This document shows, in pieces, positions 1 through 9,351 of a stretch of 64,000 bases of DNA. Origin of the DNA: Vibrio pomeroyi (GTDB lineage: Bacteria > Pseudomonadota > Gammaproteobacteria > Enterobacterales > Vibrionaceae); NCBI RefSeq assembly GCF_024347595.1, contig NZ_AP025507.1, positions 62,001 to 126,000 of the forward strand, in the 5' to 3' direction. The position numbers were made by a program, and so were the translations under genes. A model generated the notes under the pieces. That model searched no databases. It was not told where the DNA came from and saw only the letters and a program-made list of their open reading frames with translations. Position 1 is the stretch's first letter. Each line of letters opens with the position of its first letter.

Positions 1-1
1 G

Positions 2-1957
2 GACTTACAAAACACGGCCCTTCAACAGGGTTTAAATATCGCTAACCAACTTGATCCTGTGCTAGCAAACCTAAAACAAGCACGCTCAATCATCGAGCTA
101 AGTTCAGAAAACAACGCAAGCGCAGACCTTATCGTTAAACAGTTTACTGCCGCCTTGGAAGCACAAAACAAAGCTGTATTTGCAGGTTACATGGTTTGGG
201 AAAATAAGACATGGCCTCAACAAACTGAATTGGACAGCAAGCTTGGCTTTAACACAGAATTAGGTTTTAACAGTCAGGGTTACCTTGCACCTTTCTTCGC
301 TCCAAATGACCAAAATAGCTTTGATGCCGTTGCAATGGAAAGCTTTAGCAATACAGAACTCAATAGTAACGGAGAGCGCAAAGACGACTGGCACTTAATG
401 CCTTACCAAACCGGTAAGACATTTGTTATGGAACCGTACTTCTATCCGGTTCGAGGTAAACAAGAGCTCATCACCACTATCAGCCAACCAATCAAACAAG
501 ACGGAGAAATCATTGGCTCAATTGGCTTTGATTTGTCTTTGTTCGAACTGCAAAGCCAGAGTGAATTGTTTGCACGTAACCTATTTGATGGCAAGGGTAA
601 GATCCTTATCACTTCATGGAAAGGCATTACATTGGCCAACAGTCGTGCTGGAAACATGGTAGGTAAAAGAGTCTCCTCTGAGTTGGAATCTGAATGGTCG
701 AAGATTCAATCTATCGCTAAACGCGAAGGCGCTGGCCTTGTTACTTTCGGCGGAGATGAGTATGCAATTACAGTAATTGATACCAGTGATGCACCTTGGG
801 TAGTCATGGTGTCCGTTCCCAGTAGTCACCTTACAAAAAGCGTCGACGAGTACACACAATGGAGTGATGCTCAGAATTCGAAAGCGCTTGAAAAAGGTGT
901 GTGGGCGGGGATCATCGCAGCTATTCTAGGTATTGCCTCAATGGCATTCATTGCCAACTCTCTGGGCAAGGTTCTGAACAACTTAGTGGAGCGTTTTAAA
1001 GATGCAGCACAAGGTGAAGGCGACTTAACTTATCGCATAGAGGTGAAAGGAAAAGATGAAACCGCGCAGCTTGCACACTGGTTCAACACCTTCCTCTCTC
1101 GTATGCAAGAAATGCTACTTACCGTCATGGTAACGGCCGATCAAGTCGATAAAAATGCCTCTGAAGGTCAGGCACGTGCAGAGGTTTCTCGTGATCAACT
1201 GAACTCTCAAGTTAACGAGGTAAACTCACTTGCCACTGCTATTAATGAAATGAGTGCGACTGCGCAAGAAGTAGCAAGTTCAGCCGTTCAAGCAGCCGCG
1301 GCAGCAAGCCAAGTACAAAGCAACAGTTTCAATGGAATGACGCGCATGGACAATGCCGCTAGTGCTGTAGACAACTTAGCTGCTCAGGTTAATGATGCGC
1401 AGCAACAAACACAAAACCTAGTCGATTCGAGCACCGCTATTCAAGGTATCTTGAGCGAAATTGGTGGCATTGCAGAACAAACCAACTTACTTGCGCTCAA
1501 TGCTGCTATTGAGGCAGCACGTGCGGGTGAAGCTGGACGAGGCTTTGCAGTCGTGGCAGATGAAGTGCGTAACCTCGCAAATCGCACTCAAGGTTCGACA
1601 GAAGAGATTCGCTCGATGTTGGCTCGCCTAGAACAAGAGACTCAATCTATCGTGATATTGATGGAGCAAAGCCAGAAGCAAGCGAATGATACCAAAGGTG
1701 AAACTCAAGCAGCACATCTCGCCTTGTCGGAAATCAACCAAGCGATTGAAGTGATCAACGACATGAACAATCAGATTGCTTCGGCTGCTGAAGAGCAAAG
1801 CTCAGTGTCAGAAGAGATTAATCGCAATGTAGTAATCATCAATGATACCGCAGTGGAAGTGATGGGTACTATGACATCGTCGGTAGAAATCAGTAACGAG
1901 TTGACGGTAAAAGCCGGAGATTTACACGGTGAGTTAAGCAAGTTCAAGCTTTCTTAA
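2..1957 (+). CDS. methyl-accepting chemotaxis protein, 5' end outside the window
   Basis: A chemoreceptor that senses a periplasmic ligand and controls CheA. The reading frame is open from base 2, so the true start and first membrane helix lie upstream; the GTG at 59 is only the first in-window start-like codon. Numbering from that GTG, residues 1-275 look like a dCache-type sensor domain. A membrane helix follows at about 280-299 and a HAMP linker at about 300-355. The rest is the coiled-coil signalling domain, with the conserved hairpin tip ([19 protein letters not shown] and following residues) at about 472-507. I see no CheR/CheB-docking pentapeptide at the C-terminus, which ends in KFKLS. 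The ligand cannot be told from sequence. Confidence 0.93.
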   Translation, partial: DLQNTALQQGLNIANQLDPVLANLKQARSIIELSSENNASADLIVKQFTAALEAQNKAVFAGYMVWENKTWPQQTELDSKLGFNTELGFNSQGYLAPFFAPNDQNSFDAVAMESFSNTELNSNGERKDDWHLMPYQTGKTFVMEPYFYPVRGKQELITTISQPIKQDGEIIGSIGFDLSLFELQSQSELFARNLFDGKGKILITSWKGITLANSRAGNMVGKRVSSELESEWSKIQSIAKREGAGLVTFGGDEYAITVIDTSDAPWVVMVSVPSSHLTKSVDEYTQWSDAQNSKALEKGVWAGIIAAILGIASMAFIANSLGKVLNNLVERFKDAAQGEGDLTYRIEVKGKDETAQLAHWFNTFLSRMQEMLLTVMVTADQVDKNASEGQARAEVSRDQLNSQVNEVNSLATAINEMSATAQEVASSAVQAAAAASQVQSNSFNGMTRMDNAASAVDNLAAQVNDAQQQTQNLVDSSTAIQGILSEIGGIAEQTNLLALNAAIEAARAGEAGRGFAVVADEVRNLANRTQGSTEEIRSMLARLEQETQSIVILMEQSQKQANDTKGETQAAHLALSEINQAIEVINDMNNQIASAAEEQSSVSEEINRNVVIINDTAVEVMGTMTSSVEISNELTVKAGDLHGELSKFKLS

Positions 1958-1981
1958 TTACCAGTACCGTCTCATAATAAC

Positions 1982-2013
1982 TAGGCCGAGAAACGTAATA
2001 TTCTCGGCCTATC
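1982..2013 (+). terminator. Rho-independent-like terminator after chemoreceptor
   Basis: Perfect 11-bp stem TAGGCCGAGAA (1982-1992) / TTCTCGGCCTA (2001-2011) with an 8-nt loop, 25 nt after the stop. The T-tract is imperfect (ATCAATTTTCT). Confidence 0.7.
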
Positions 2014-2085
2014 AATTTTCTCATATCCTCTCACCTTACAGCTCATCTATCGAAATTCACCTAACAAAGCTCTCCCAACAGAAAG

Positions 2086-2919
2086 CTAATCAGAGTCCAA
2101 CTCGACAAGTTTATTTAGCACCTCTTTATCCAAAACTGGATGATGTTTGCTTGCGAGGATCAAAACAATATCCACCGAAGGAAGTGGTGGCATGTCATCG
2201 AGTATTTTCAGGTCCGGGGTCACACTGAGCTTGCCCATCGCACCAATCGCTAGGCCTGCTTTTACTATCGCGCGCTGCGCTGAAGCCGTATTGCTGCACG
2301 CAAATAACTGATAAGGCGTCCCCTGTTTAGCTAAACCATTGACCGCGGCTGCATGATATTTACAATCGGTCTGAAACAGAGCCAATGGAATCGGCTTTGA
2401 ATCGTCGAGCACAAAATCAGGGCTGCTTATCCAAACTCCGGTATCATTGGTGAGCCAATGCCCCTCTTCGCTGTCAGGCGCTCTGGTGACAATCGCGGCA
2501 TCGAGCCTGCCATCATCTAACCACTCTCTCAGCGTAATACTTGGCAGGCTGAATACTTGGATAGAACAAGTGGGTTCTGCTTGCTGCAACAGGCGTATCA
2601 CTTTCGGCAAAATAGTGTCGTTATAATCTTCAGGGCAACCCAACCTCAGAGGCTGTTTGTCTTCATAACGCTTCACTTGTTTAAGCGCAGTATTATGGAG
2701 TGCGACCAACTGCTCCGCATGAGAACGCAGCGCCAGTCCCGCCTCAGTAAGCACTAAATTACGACCTTCTTTCTGAAAAAGAGTGACGTTAAGCTCTTCT
2801 TCTAATTTGCGCATCTGTGCACTGAATGCCGACTGGGTGCGATTAATCTGTTTCGCGGCACGCGTGAAGCTGCTGGTTTCCACGAACGCGAGAAAGCCTC
2901 GCAAAGCATCAATATCCAT
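2086..2919 (-). CDS. LysR-family transcriptional regulator
   Basis: A LysR-type regulator with an N-terminal winged helix-turn-helix (about residues 1-60; FTRAAKQINRTQSAFSAQM is the recognition segment) and a LysR substrate-binding domain from about residue 85. I chose the ATG at 2919 (MDIDALRG...) because it gives the normal LysR N-terminus. A start six codons upstream is in frame but has no ribosome site. It is transcribed divergently from the GST gene, with 116 bp between the two starts, the usual arrangement for a LysR regulator and its target. That makes the GST the likeliest target, by inference. The inducer is unknown. Confidence 0.9.
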   Translation of the reverse strand: MDIDALRGFLAFVETSSFTRAAKQINRTQSAFSAQMRKLEEELNVTLFQKEGRNLVLTEAGLALRSHAEQLVALHNTALKQVKRYEDKQPLRLGCPEDYNDTILPKVIRLLQQAEPTCSIQVFSLPSITLREWLDDGRLDAAIVTRAPDSEEGHWLTNDTGVWISSPDFVLDDSKPIPLALFQTDCKYHAAAVNGLAKQGTPYQLFACSNTASAQRAIVKAGLAIGAMGKLSVTPDLKILDDMPPLPSVDIVLILASKHHPVLDKEVLNKLVELDSD

Positions 2920-3035
2920 ATTGAAATCACCACCCATCGTTTTTATTAATGTAATACATCAAAATTATCCGTTAGTGCGCCGCAATACAATCCCTTAAGC
3001 TCAAATGCATACCCACCAAACGCAAGGAAGCACCT

Positions 3036-3683
3036 ATGCAGCTTTATATCGCAAACCAAAATTACTCAACTTGGTCACTTCGTGCATGGCTCATATTCGA
3101 CCATTACAACCTCGATGCAGACATTATTAAGCTCAAGCTGTTCACCTCAGATTTTTACGACACGTTAGCGAAAGTGACACCGACAGCCAAAGTCCCGACT
3201 CTAGTTGATGGCGACGTCGCGGTGTGGGATTCACTCGCAATTCTCGAATACGTTAACGATGCCTATTTGAATGGTGCGGCATGGCCGACTTTTGTTGCAG
3301 AACGCGCTCTCGCCCGTGCAATCTCGGCAGAAATGCACTCTGGTTTTTTTAGCATCAGAAATGAGTTACCAATGAACTGCCGAGCTAAAAGAAAGCTCAC
3401 GCTCAGTAATGGCGCATTGAAAGACATCGCTCGCATCGACGCAATATGGTCTGCACAAATGGAACAATACCCTGAAGGATGGTTGTTCGGTGAATGGTCG
3501 ATTGCCGATGCGATGTTTGCACCTGTGGCGCTGCGCGCAGAAACCTATGGCATCCAGCTTTCAGAAAAAGCCCAACAATATCAACAACGTATGTTGAATA
3601 GCCCGTCGATAAAGAAATGGCTAGCAGAGGCGAGCTTAGAAAGCGATGTAGTAGAAGAAGACGAGGCGGGCGAGCCTGTTTAA
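3036..3683 (+). CDS. glutathione S-transferase family protein
   Basis: A soluble GST-fold protein of 215 residues, typical for the family. Residues 1-80 are the thioredoxin-like domain. The N-terminal NYSTWSLRAW (9-18) carries Ser/Thr candidates for thiol activation. Val-Pro at 53-54 is the cis-proline that binds the glutathione backbone, and Asp-Ser at 65-66 binds the gamma-glutamyl group. The remainder is the helical C-terminal domain. The start has a good ribosome site (AAGGA, 8 nt away). The acidic tail (VVEEDEAGEPV) is unusual but harmless. It is divergent from a LysR gene that probably controls it. The substrate is unknown; a detoxification role is an inference from the family. Confidence 0.88.
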   Translation: MQLYIANQNYSTWSLRAWLIFDHYNLDADIIKLKLFTSDFYDTLAKVTPTAKVPTLVDGDVAVWDSLAILEYVNDAYLNGAAWPTFVAERALARAISAEMHSGFFSIRNELPMNCRAKRKLTLSNGALKDIARIDAIWSAQMEQYPEGWLFGEWSIADAMFAPVALRAETYGIQLSEKAQQYQQRMLNSPSIKKWLAEASLESDVVEEDEAGEPV

Positions 3684-3754
3684 TTTGGATCGAATGAGTC
3701 TCGAATAACTTCGAGACTCATTGTTTTCATAAGGGAATACGCTTTACTAAATCG

Positions 3755-3988
3755 CTACTCGGCAGAAGCGCTGTCGTGGTGAACGTTCGCTTCAAATTCC
3801 AATATATCACCTGGTTGGCACTCTAACACTTCACACAACTTGTCGAGTGTCGATAGTCTCACCGCTTTGGCCTTGCCATTTTTTAACACCGACAAGTTGG
3901 CTTCGGTAATCCCGACCTCTTTTGCCAATGTCTTCAATCGCATTTTTCGCTTGGCCATCATAATGTCTAAATTAATGCGGATAGTCAT
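3755..3988 (-). CDS. small XRE/Cro-type helix-turn-helix regulator (YozG-like)
   Basis: A 77-residue DNA-binding protein that is essentially one Cro/C1-type HTH domain. The HTH is at about residues 18-40 (LKTLAKEVGITEANLSVLKN), followed by RLSTLDKLCEVLECQPGDILEF, typical of the YozG-like family. The start at 3988 follows AAAGGACTTGTC, a good ribosome site. A longer frame reaching 4021 would overlap the upstream gene and lacks a site. It lies 10 bp downstream of a DUF2975 membrane protein gene, a pairing that recurs widely in bacteria, so the two are probably co-transcribed and functionally linked. Confidence 0.85.
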   Translation of the reverse strand: MTIRINLDIMMAKRKMRLKTLAKEVGITEANLSVLKNGKAKAVRLSTLDKLCEVLECQPGDILEFEANVHHDSASAE

Positions 3989-3998
3989 GACAAGTCCT

Positions 3999-4547
3999 TT
4001 AAATCGTTTGGCTGTGCTCATCAGCCAGAATATAACCTTCTTTCATCACCCATGAGATGATCAAAATAATTATACCTAATATAAGTGTCAAAAAGTCCAT
4101 ACCCACAAAACTAATCTCAAAGATACGCTCACCTGGTGGATTATTGAACGACAAAATCACTGACATCAATGAACCATAGATAACCGACCCAAATACCCAA
4201 TAGAACAAGCTATACCCGAGTTTCTGGTATGACATTGCGTTTTCCAAAGAGAAGATTTCGCCTCGCTCATAGTTGCGGAATAAACGTATCAGAACCATTA
4301 GTGCGTATATCAGGATGCTGGACATCGCTAAACTTGTGAACGCAGCAACGATTCTTGTTGTCATAGTGAGCGGCAACATTGTGAAATACCCGATGTCGTA
4401 AGTAAGATAAAAAATGCCCGTCGCACTAATAAAGTCATAGGGAGTCTCAATTGTTAGCCAGAAGTAACACACCATTATAGGGGTAAGTACAAAAAGGGAT
4501 TGTAATAGCATACGTACACGTCGGCTTTGTTTTTGAATGTTAGACAT
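3999..4547 (-). CDS. DUF2975-type integral membrane protein
   Basis: A 182-residue protein with four predicted membrane segments at about 14-32, 65-88, 111-135 and 144-167. This matches the DUF2975 architecture in length and spacing. The function is unknown. Members usually sit directly upstream of a small XRE regulator, as here, which suggests a membrane-linked partner of the regulator. The start ATG at 4547 is preceded by AGGAATATAAGT. No catalytic motif is visible. Confidence 0.8.
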   Translation of the reverse strand: MSNIQKQSRRVRMLLQSLFVLTPIMVCYFWLTIETPYDFISATGIFYLTYDIGYFTMLPLTMTTRIVAAFTSLAMSSILIYALMVLIRLFRNYERGEIFSLENAMSYQKLGYSLFYWVFGSVIYGSLMSVILSFNNPPGERIFEISFVGMDFLTLILGIIILIISWVMKEGYILADEHSQTI

Positions 4548-4853
4548 ACTTATATTCCTGTTGAATTGACGGAGGGAATATTAAGATCAAAACAAATGAT
4601 GATCAACAAAAAATTATTGATAAACGATAATTTTACATCGATTTAAGTTTAATGGAATAAGGCTAATCTAGTATTTTCTCTATCAATAACATGGGATAGA
4701 CAACCTCCGGGTTCTAAAACTTCAACCCAATAATCCATTTTCATCAGACTTCCATTTACTTCCTAATAATTCGATCGATTGTGATCGCCGAATCACAATG
4801 TGCAGACCTGATTGTTTATATTCAACTAAATTCAAATCATTAAGATAAACATC
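4548..4853. other. intergenic region with an 8-bp inverted repeat
   Basis: An AT-rich 306-bp divergent spacer between the DUF2975 gene and the AGE-like gene. Its only clear element is the inverted repeat ATTGTGAT-CGCCGA-ATCACAAT at 4778-4799, 54 bp before the AGE-like start. No RNA gene or convincing small ORF was seen. Confidence 0.5.
4778..4799. promoter_or_regulatory. perfect inverted repeat, candidate operator
   Basis: ATTGTGAT (4778-4785) and ATCACAAT (4792-4799) are perfect 8-bp arms with a 6-nt spacer. It resembles a CRP box, but TGTGA and TCACA are 8 rather than 6 bp apart, so canonical CRP binding is doubtful. Confidence 0.4.
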
Positions 4854-6296
4854 ATGTTACGAGCAACCATCGCATTACTCAGCGTGACCAGTTTCGCTGT
4901 ATCTGCCAATGTCACTCTTCCCTCTGGAGAAGACTGGGTCAATCATGCTTCTGAAGGGCTTGCGCCGTATTGGATGATGCCTAGCGCTCAGGGAGAACCG
5001 ATAGGCAACTTCCCGACTTTCCGCTGTGATGATGGGACATTGCTTGATGTGACTAACGTTTGTCCTGAGTTAGACCGAGGCTGGATCACGCCACACTTTG
5101 GTAAAGAGTTCACACGAATGAAATCACGCCAAACCTATGCTTATGGTGTGCTCTACCACCTGACTGGCGATAAGCAGGCATTAGCGCTCGCTAAGCAAGG
5201 GGCTTACTACCTCATTGAACACTTAGAAGATCAGCAAAATGGCGGCTTCATTAGCTTCACCAAGAACGGTAAAGCTGGATTGGAATGGCAACAGCGAACG
5301 GCTCAAGATCAAGCGTATGCACTGGTTGGATTGGCAATGTACTACTACCTCACCCAAGACAAACAGGTAGAGGACGCGCTCATTACCCAACAAGCGTTTA
5401 TCTTTGATAAATATCGACTGAACGACAACAGCGGCCTAGCGTGGGTACTTGCCGACGGCGAAGATGGCAAAGCCACACAACGTGAATTGGTTGCACAGCT
5501 TGACCAAATTAACGGTTACATGCTGTTAGTTGCTCCCCTACTGAAAGAGCCTACCAAGACAAAATGGCTTGATGATCTGAATTGGCTGACAAAAACCATG
5601 GTTGAGCACTACCACTCTGAAGATGAACAACGCTTCTACGGTGCCATTCACAGCAAAGCAGCCATGATGCCGAACGCCAATCACAATGATTTTGGGCACA
5701 CCATCAAAGCGTATTGGATGACTTACCTTACCGGACAAACTCTGGATAACTCCGAATGGAAAGAGTTTGGTATGAAAGGGATGAAGCACACTTTAGCCCA
5801 AGCTCAGTACCAGAAAGGCTTCACCGATGTATCCCAATACTTTAGCGACAAACTTCAGAAGGCATGGCAAGGACGAGAGATTACTGGCTGGCAAAGCAGA
5901 CCAAACACAAATTGGGCGTCATCATGGGAGTGGGCAGAACTCGACCAAGCTGCGATGACGGTATCGCTGATCGATGATTCAATGAAAGAAGTTCTACAAT
6001 ACACGCTACCGACGTTTCATGATGTATGGGTCGATCATAAATACGGTGGTGTAGGGCTTGAACCTAAGCGCACCAAGGCTTTCCATTGGGGCAACGGCTA
6101 CCATCAGTTTGAACATGCTTTGATTGGCTATTTATATGCTCGACAAGAGGAAGGCAAGCCCGCTGTACTTCACTACTCAAGGCCAACCAATAGCGAGATG
6201 CCAATGGAACCGTATTACTATCAAGGCGATGTGATTAAATTGAAGAACACTGGAGATGGCACGCAGGCAGTCAGTTTCAATAACATTCGACCTTAG
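4854..6296 (+). CDS. secreted alpha/alpha-barrel protein resembling N-acylglucosamine 2-epimerases
   Basis: A 480-residue protein with a Sec signal peptide (about 1-18, cut after VSA), so probably periplasmic. The body looks like an (alpha/alpha)6 barrel of the AGE superfamily. RQTYAYGVLYHLTGD at about 92-106 is followed by GGFISF, the common GGF turn. Repeated aromatic helices (DQAYALVGLAMYYYLT; HNDFGHTIKAYWMTYLTG) and a late His/Trp-rich segment (AFHWGNGYHQFEHAL) follow, the places where AGE enzymes carry catalytic His residues. The substrate is not determinable; a sugar epimerase/isomerase or an inactive binding relative are both possible. It stands alone with its own terminator. Its divergent neighbour encodes an unrelated membrane protein. 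Confidence 0.6.
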   Translation: MLRATIALLSVTSFAVSANVTLPSGEDWVNHASEGLAPYWMMPSAQGEPIGNFPTFRCDDGTLLDVTNVCPELDRGWITPHFGKEFTRMKSRQTYAYGVLYHLTGDKQALALAKQGAYYLIEHLEDQQNGGFISFTKNGKAGLEWQQRTAQDQAYALVGLAMYYYLTQDKQVEDALITQQAFIFDKYRLNDNSGLAWVLADGEDGKATQRELVAQLDQINGYMLLVAPLLKEPTKTKWLDDLNWLTKTMVEHYHSEDEQRFYGAIHSKAAMMPNANHNDFGHTIKAYWMTYLTGQTLDNSEWKEFGMKGMKHTLAQAQYQKGFTDVSQYFSDKLQKAWQGREITGWQSRPNTNWASSWEWAELDQAAMTVSLIDDSMKEVLQYTLPTFHDVWVDHKYGGVGLEPKRTKAFHWGNGYHQFEHALIGYLYARQEEGKPAVLHYSRPTNSEMPMEPYYYQGDVIKLKNTGDGTQAVSFNNIRP

Positions 6297-6376
6297 CGTG
6301 AGTGTTCGATTTGGTCGCGGCTAGAACATAACTAGATAAGGTTTAAGCAAGCGATCTCATTCTAAAGTCATTAAAG

Positions 6377-6409
6377 AAAAAGCCTGAGGAGTAAATTCTC
6401 AGGCTTTTT
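6377..6409. terminator. bidirectional Rho-independent terminator
   Basis: Stem AAAAAGCCTGAG (6377-6388) / CTCAGGCTTTTT (6398-6409) with a 9-nt loop. It has A- and T-tracts on both sides and serves the AGE-like gene on + and the hypothetical gene on -. Confidence 0.9.
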
Positions 6410-6414
6410 AAGTG

Positions 6415-6822
6415 CTACTTTCTTTTACCCTGTTCAACTAACTTCTCATTCCATGCTGTATTGCCATCACGCTTAGAGACATCGTACTCCGCACAGAACT
6501 GGGATATGGTCATGTTGTTGTCGCCGGTCGCTAATTTTAGTGCCAGCTGAACTTGTTGAAGTTTGCTTTGCAGACGCAAGATCTGACCAGCATTTGGGCT
6601 TTTCTCTTTGGCATACTTTAAGGCTGCATGTTTACGCTCTGCCGCGCCAGCTCTACGATCCGCTTCTGATAACAGATACTTTAGTTGCGCGACACTCTTA
6701 CCCTTCTTAAAAGCAGGATCAAGCAACTCAACGCATTCATCAAAAGATGGATCTATAACGTAGGGATCAACTTTATGAGCTTGTTGGCGCATCCACTCTA
6801 GTGCGAGTTCTTCATCTGACAT
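6415..6822 (-). CDS. conserved hypothetical protein, mainly helical
   Basis: I do not recognise a named family. From the ATG at 6822 the protein is 135 residues, acidic at the N-terminus (MSDEELALEWM) and basic at the end (EQGKRK). It has no membrane segment or signal peptide. A long Lys/Ala/Gln-rich helical stretch fills about residues 40-95. The C-terminal MTISQFCAEYDVSK is reminiscent of an HTH-like helix pair. A frame extending to 6945 exists, but the upstream part is low-quality and has no ribosome site. The gene ends at the shared bidirectional terminator. Confidence 0.6.
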   Translation of the reverse strand: MSDEELALEWMRQQAHKVDPYVIDPSFDECVELLDPAFKKGKSVAQLKYLLSEADRRAGAAERKHAALKYAKEKSPNAGQILRLQSKLQQVQLALKLATGDNNMTISQFCAEYDVSKRDGNTAWNEKLVEQGKRK

Positions 6823-7035
6823 ATTCGAATCTTTACCAAAGAAATAGCCGTATATGGTATCGCTCAATAGCAAACCGCTGCAATAGTAAATTGAATGAGT
6901 TCGCACCTTTTTGGTCGGAAGCTTGTGGCTATGCCTATCAAACATCAGTTATCAAACATTAAATCTAAACCGTCTGTTCTCAGCCACAGCTCAATCCAGA
7001 GATGCTTCCCCATTCAATTCATCAACTGACAACGA

Positions 7036-8367
7036 TTAGCGCATCACGAATAGCTCTTCGTGGTAGTGCTTTTCAATATCAAATTGATAGGTGTCTAATT
7101 CTTTTTTCAACGATGTTGAGAACAATTCTGGCCCGCAGAAATACACCTCGTATTCGTTGAGGTCACCGCATTGATTGACAATTCTTCCGGCGTTCAGTCG
7201 CGGTGAATGTAAAGTGTCTATCACGGTTAACTTCACACCAACCTCATGTGCCAGGTGCCACAACTCATCGATTAATTGCTTATCAACACCGCGAGTACAG
7301 TAAAACAGTTCGATACGCGGATGATCTTGCTCTGTTTTGAGCGCTTCAAGCGTAGCAAAGAAAGAAGCAATCCCGACACCACCTGCAATCCAAATTTGAG
7401 GCTTACTTAGGTCAAAATCAAGTCGACCATAAGGCCCTTCAACCGTAACCGCATCGCCCGCTTGCACTCGCTCATAAAGGCCATTAGTAAAATCACCCAA
7501 CTCTTTGATCAAGAAACGCAGTTCTGAATCTTCACTGCCAGAAACAATGGTAAACGGATGCGGATCTTCATTACCGAAACGCAAGTAAGCGAATTGCCCT
7601 GCTTTGTGACCTTGCCAAGGTGCATCCGGTTTTAACACCAGTTCCATCACTTCAGCTTGGGGAAAATAGCGAGTCGAAGCAATGGTCGCAGAGTGACGAT
7701 TACGACGTCCAACCAAACCCAACAAACTGTAAATCGCAGCGATAGATCCAACCAAAGCAAATGCCACCGTTAGGTAATAAATCGGCTCTCCCCAATACGC
7801 TCGTTTAAGCAGTATTACCGAGTGAAAAGCGATAAGCAGATACGCGACCGACATCAGGCGATGTGATAATTTGAACGGTTTGTACTTTACTGCCGCCCAT
7901 AGTGACACCACAAGTAGAACGAGTAATAAGTAAAAGCCCCACTCGCCGATACTTTGTGCGATACCACGCAGCTCATTGACCCACAATTCCCAACCAGTCA
8001 GAACCGCTTGTGTCCCTGAACCATCGTGTCGAACAGGCTTATCCAATACGCCAGACGTCACCAGTGACTTAGGAATTTGGTACCATAACCAGTGTGTGAC
8101 ACCCATCGCTACACCACCGATACCGAGCCATTTATGGACTCGATACGCTTTATCCATACCTTTGAGCCAATTCTCGACCATAGGCAAGCGCATCGCCAAA
8201 ACCATGGTGATGGACATTAACATCAGAGACAAAATACCTGAGTACTGAATCATGGCTGAGCGCCATTCAAAGACATCGCTTGAAGCGAATAATTGCGGTT
8301 CCATCGCAAACCAAAAGGCTGACATTGTGGCAATCATTGCCCAAATGATATTGCGGACTGTTTTCAT
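7036..8367 (-). CDS. ferric-reductase-like transmembrane flavoprotein
   Basis: A membrane oxidoreductase (443 residues) that moves electrons from NAD(P)H via FAD across the inner membrane. The N-terminal ~215 residues hold about six helices of the ferric-reductase-like transmembrane domain, with His residues in RVHKWLGIGG, HWLWYQI and LIAFHSVILL as likely haem ligands. A ferredoxin-reductase module follows: an FAD-binding motif HPFTIVSGS at about 269, a Gly-rich nucleotide site IAGGVGIASFFA at about 326, and a terminal CGPELF segment. The gene is divergent from a flavin reductase gene. The acceptor (ferric chelate, oxygen or a quinone-like compound) cannot be assigned. Confidence 0.85.
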   Translation of the reverse strand: MKTVRNIIWAMIATMSAFWFAMEPQLFASSDVFEWRSAMIQYSGILSLMLMSITMVLAMRLPMVENWLKGMDKAYRVHKWLGIGGVAMGVTHWLWYQIPKSLVTSGVLDKPVRHDGSGTQAVLTGWELWVNELRGIAQSIGEWGFYLLLVLLVVSLWAAVKYKPFKLSHRLMSVAYLLIAFHSVILLKRAYWGEPIYYLTVAFALVGSIAAIYSLLGLVGRRNRHSATIASTRYFPQAEVMELVLKPDAPWQGHKAGQFAYLRFGNEDPHPFTIVSGSEDSELRFLIKELGDFTNGLYERVQAGDAVTVEGPYGRLDFDLSKPQIWIAGGVGIASFFATLEALKTEQDHPRIELFYCTRGVDKQLIDELWHLAHEVGVKLTVIDTLHSPRLNAGRIVNQCGDLNEYEVYFCGPELFSTSLKKELDTYQFDIEKHYHEELFVMR

Positions 8368-8547
8368 TTTTTAACACTCTTAAAGACGACATCATTACTT
8401 TAGCTTGCGGGATGTAAAGCAACGTCAACATGCGTAAATCTATGCAAAGACACACGTTCAGCTGATCGTTAGAGGGTGCTCCCGCGTAAATGTGCTTTGG
8501 TTAGTGAACAAGTCTTAGAAAACAAAAAAATGGGAAGAAAAGAAGAT

Positions 8548-9213
8548 ATGAAGGACCTCACCCTGTCAAAACAAGACCTCCAAGCAATGGACCAGCGTCA
8601 TCGCACTCGCTTGATCAATTCTTTGTCTGGATTCAAAAGCGCCAATCTCATAGGCACATGCGATAACCAAGGGGGCACAAACTTAGCTGTGATAAGTTCA
8701 GTAGTTCACTTAGGGTCACACCCGCCACTGTTTGGCTTTATCGTGCGTCCTAGCAAACGCCGTCGCCACACCTTAGAGAACATCCTTGAAACCAAGCACT
8801 TCACCATTAACAGCATTGGTGCGGACTTCGTTAAAAAGGCGCATCAAACCTCGGCTCGCTATCCAAAATCAGTATCCGAATTCGAGACGGTGGATCTTAC
8901 ACCTTATTACGACGATGATTTTCCAGCGCCATTCGTTTTAGAAAGTAGTTTGAAAATCGGATTGGCTTTCAAAGAACAGATCACAATTGAGAGTAATCAA
9001 ACCCAGATGTTGATTGGAGAGGTCATTACCATTCATGCACCCAAACGCGCTGTGATGCCTGATGGCTATTTGGATTTGGAAGCTTTAGATACTGTCACCG
9101 TATCGGGGCTAGACAGCTACCACGTGACCCAAAGGCTACACCGCTTGAGTTACGCCAAACCCGATGAGCCCTTGTTTCCGCTAACCCGCGAAGGCGATCC
9201 AACATCGTGGTAG
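8548..9213 (+). CDS. flavin reductase family protein (flavoredoxin-like)
   Basis: A 221-residue FMN-binding split-barrel protein of the flavin reductase-like family. SGFKSANLIGTCDNQGGTNLAVISSVVHLGSHPPLFGFIVRP matches the FMN-binding strands seen in flavoredoxins. I start at the ATG at 8548 (MKDLTLSKQDL). In-frame ATG 8530 and GTG 8476 are possible but add a poorly conserved basic extension. It lies divergent from the ferric-reductase-like gene, so both may act in one electron-transfer or flavin-supply process (inference). Confidence 0.8.
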   Translation: MKDLTLSKQDLQAMDQRHRTRLINSLSGFKSANLIGTCDNQGGTNLAVISSVVHLGSHPPLFGFIVRPSKRRRHTLENILETKHFTINSIGADFVKKAHQTSARYPKSVSEFETVDLTPYYDDDFPAPFVLESSLKIGLAFKEQITIESNQTQMLIGEVITIHAPKRAVMPDGYLDLEALDTVTVSGLDSYHVTQRLHRLSYAKPDEPLFPLTREGDPTSW

Positions 9214-9351
9214 TTCTTTGAAGTAAACTCGACTCATTTTGTTCGGTAATTAGCAGAGAAAAGTGGTAACTTTCTCAGCTTAACCCTGTGTACCAAACAA
9301 GATGGCGACTCTGTATTTGCCACCACTTTGCACCCAGCTCCAAGGAATCCT

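Noticed and set aside
4778..4799. Canonical CRP site
   Set aside because: The TGTGA and TCACA cores are 8 bp apart instead of 6; kept only as a generic inverted repeat.
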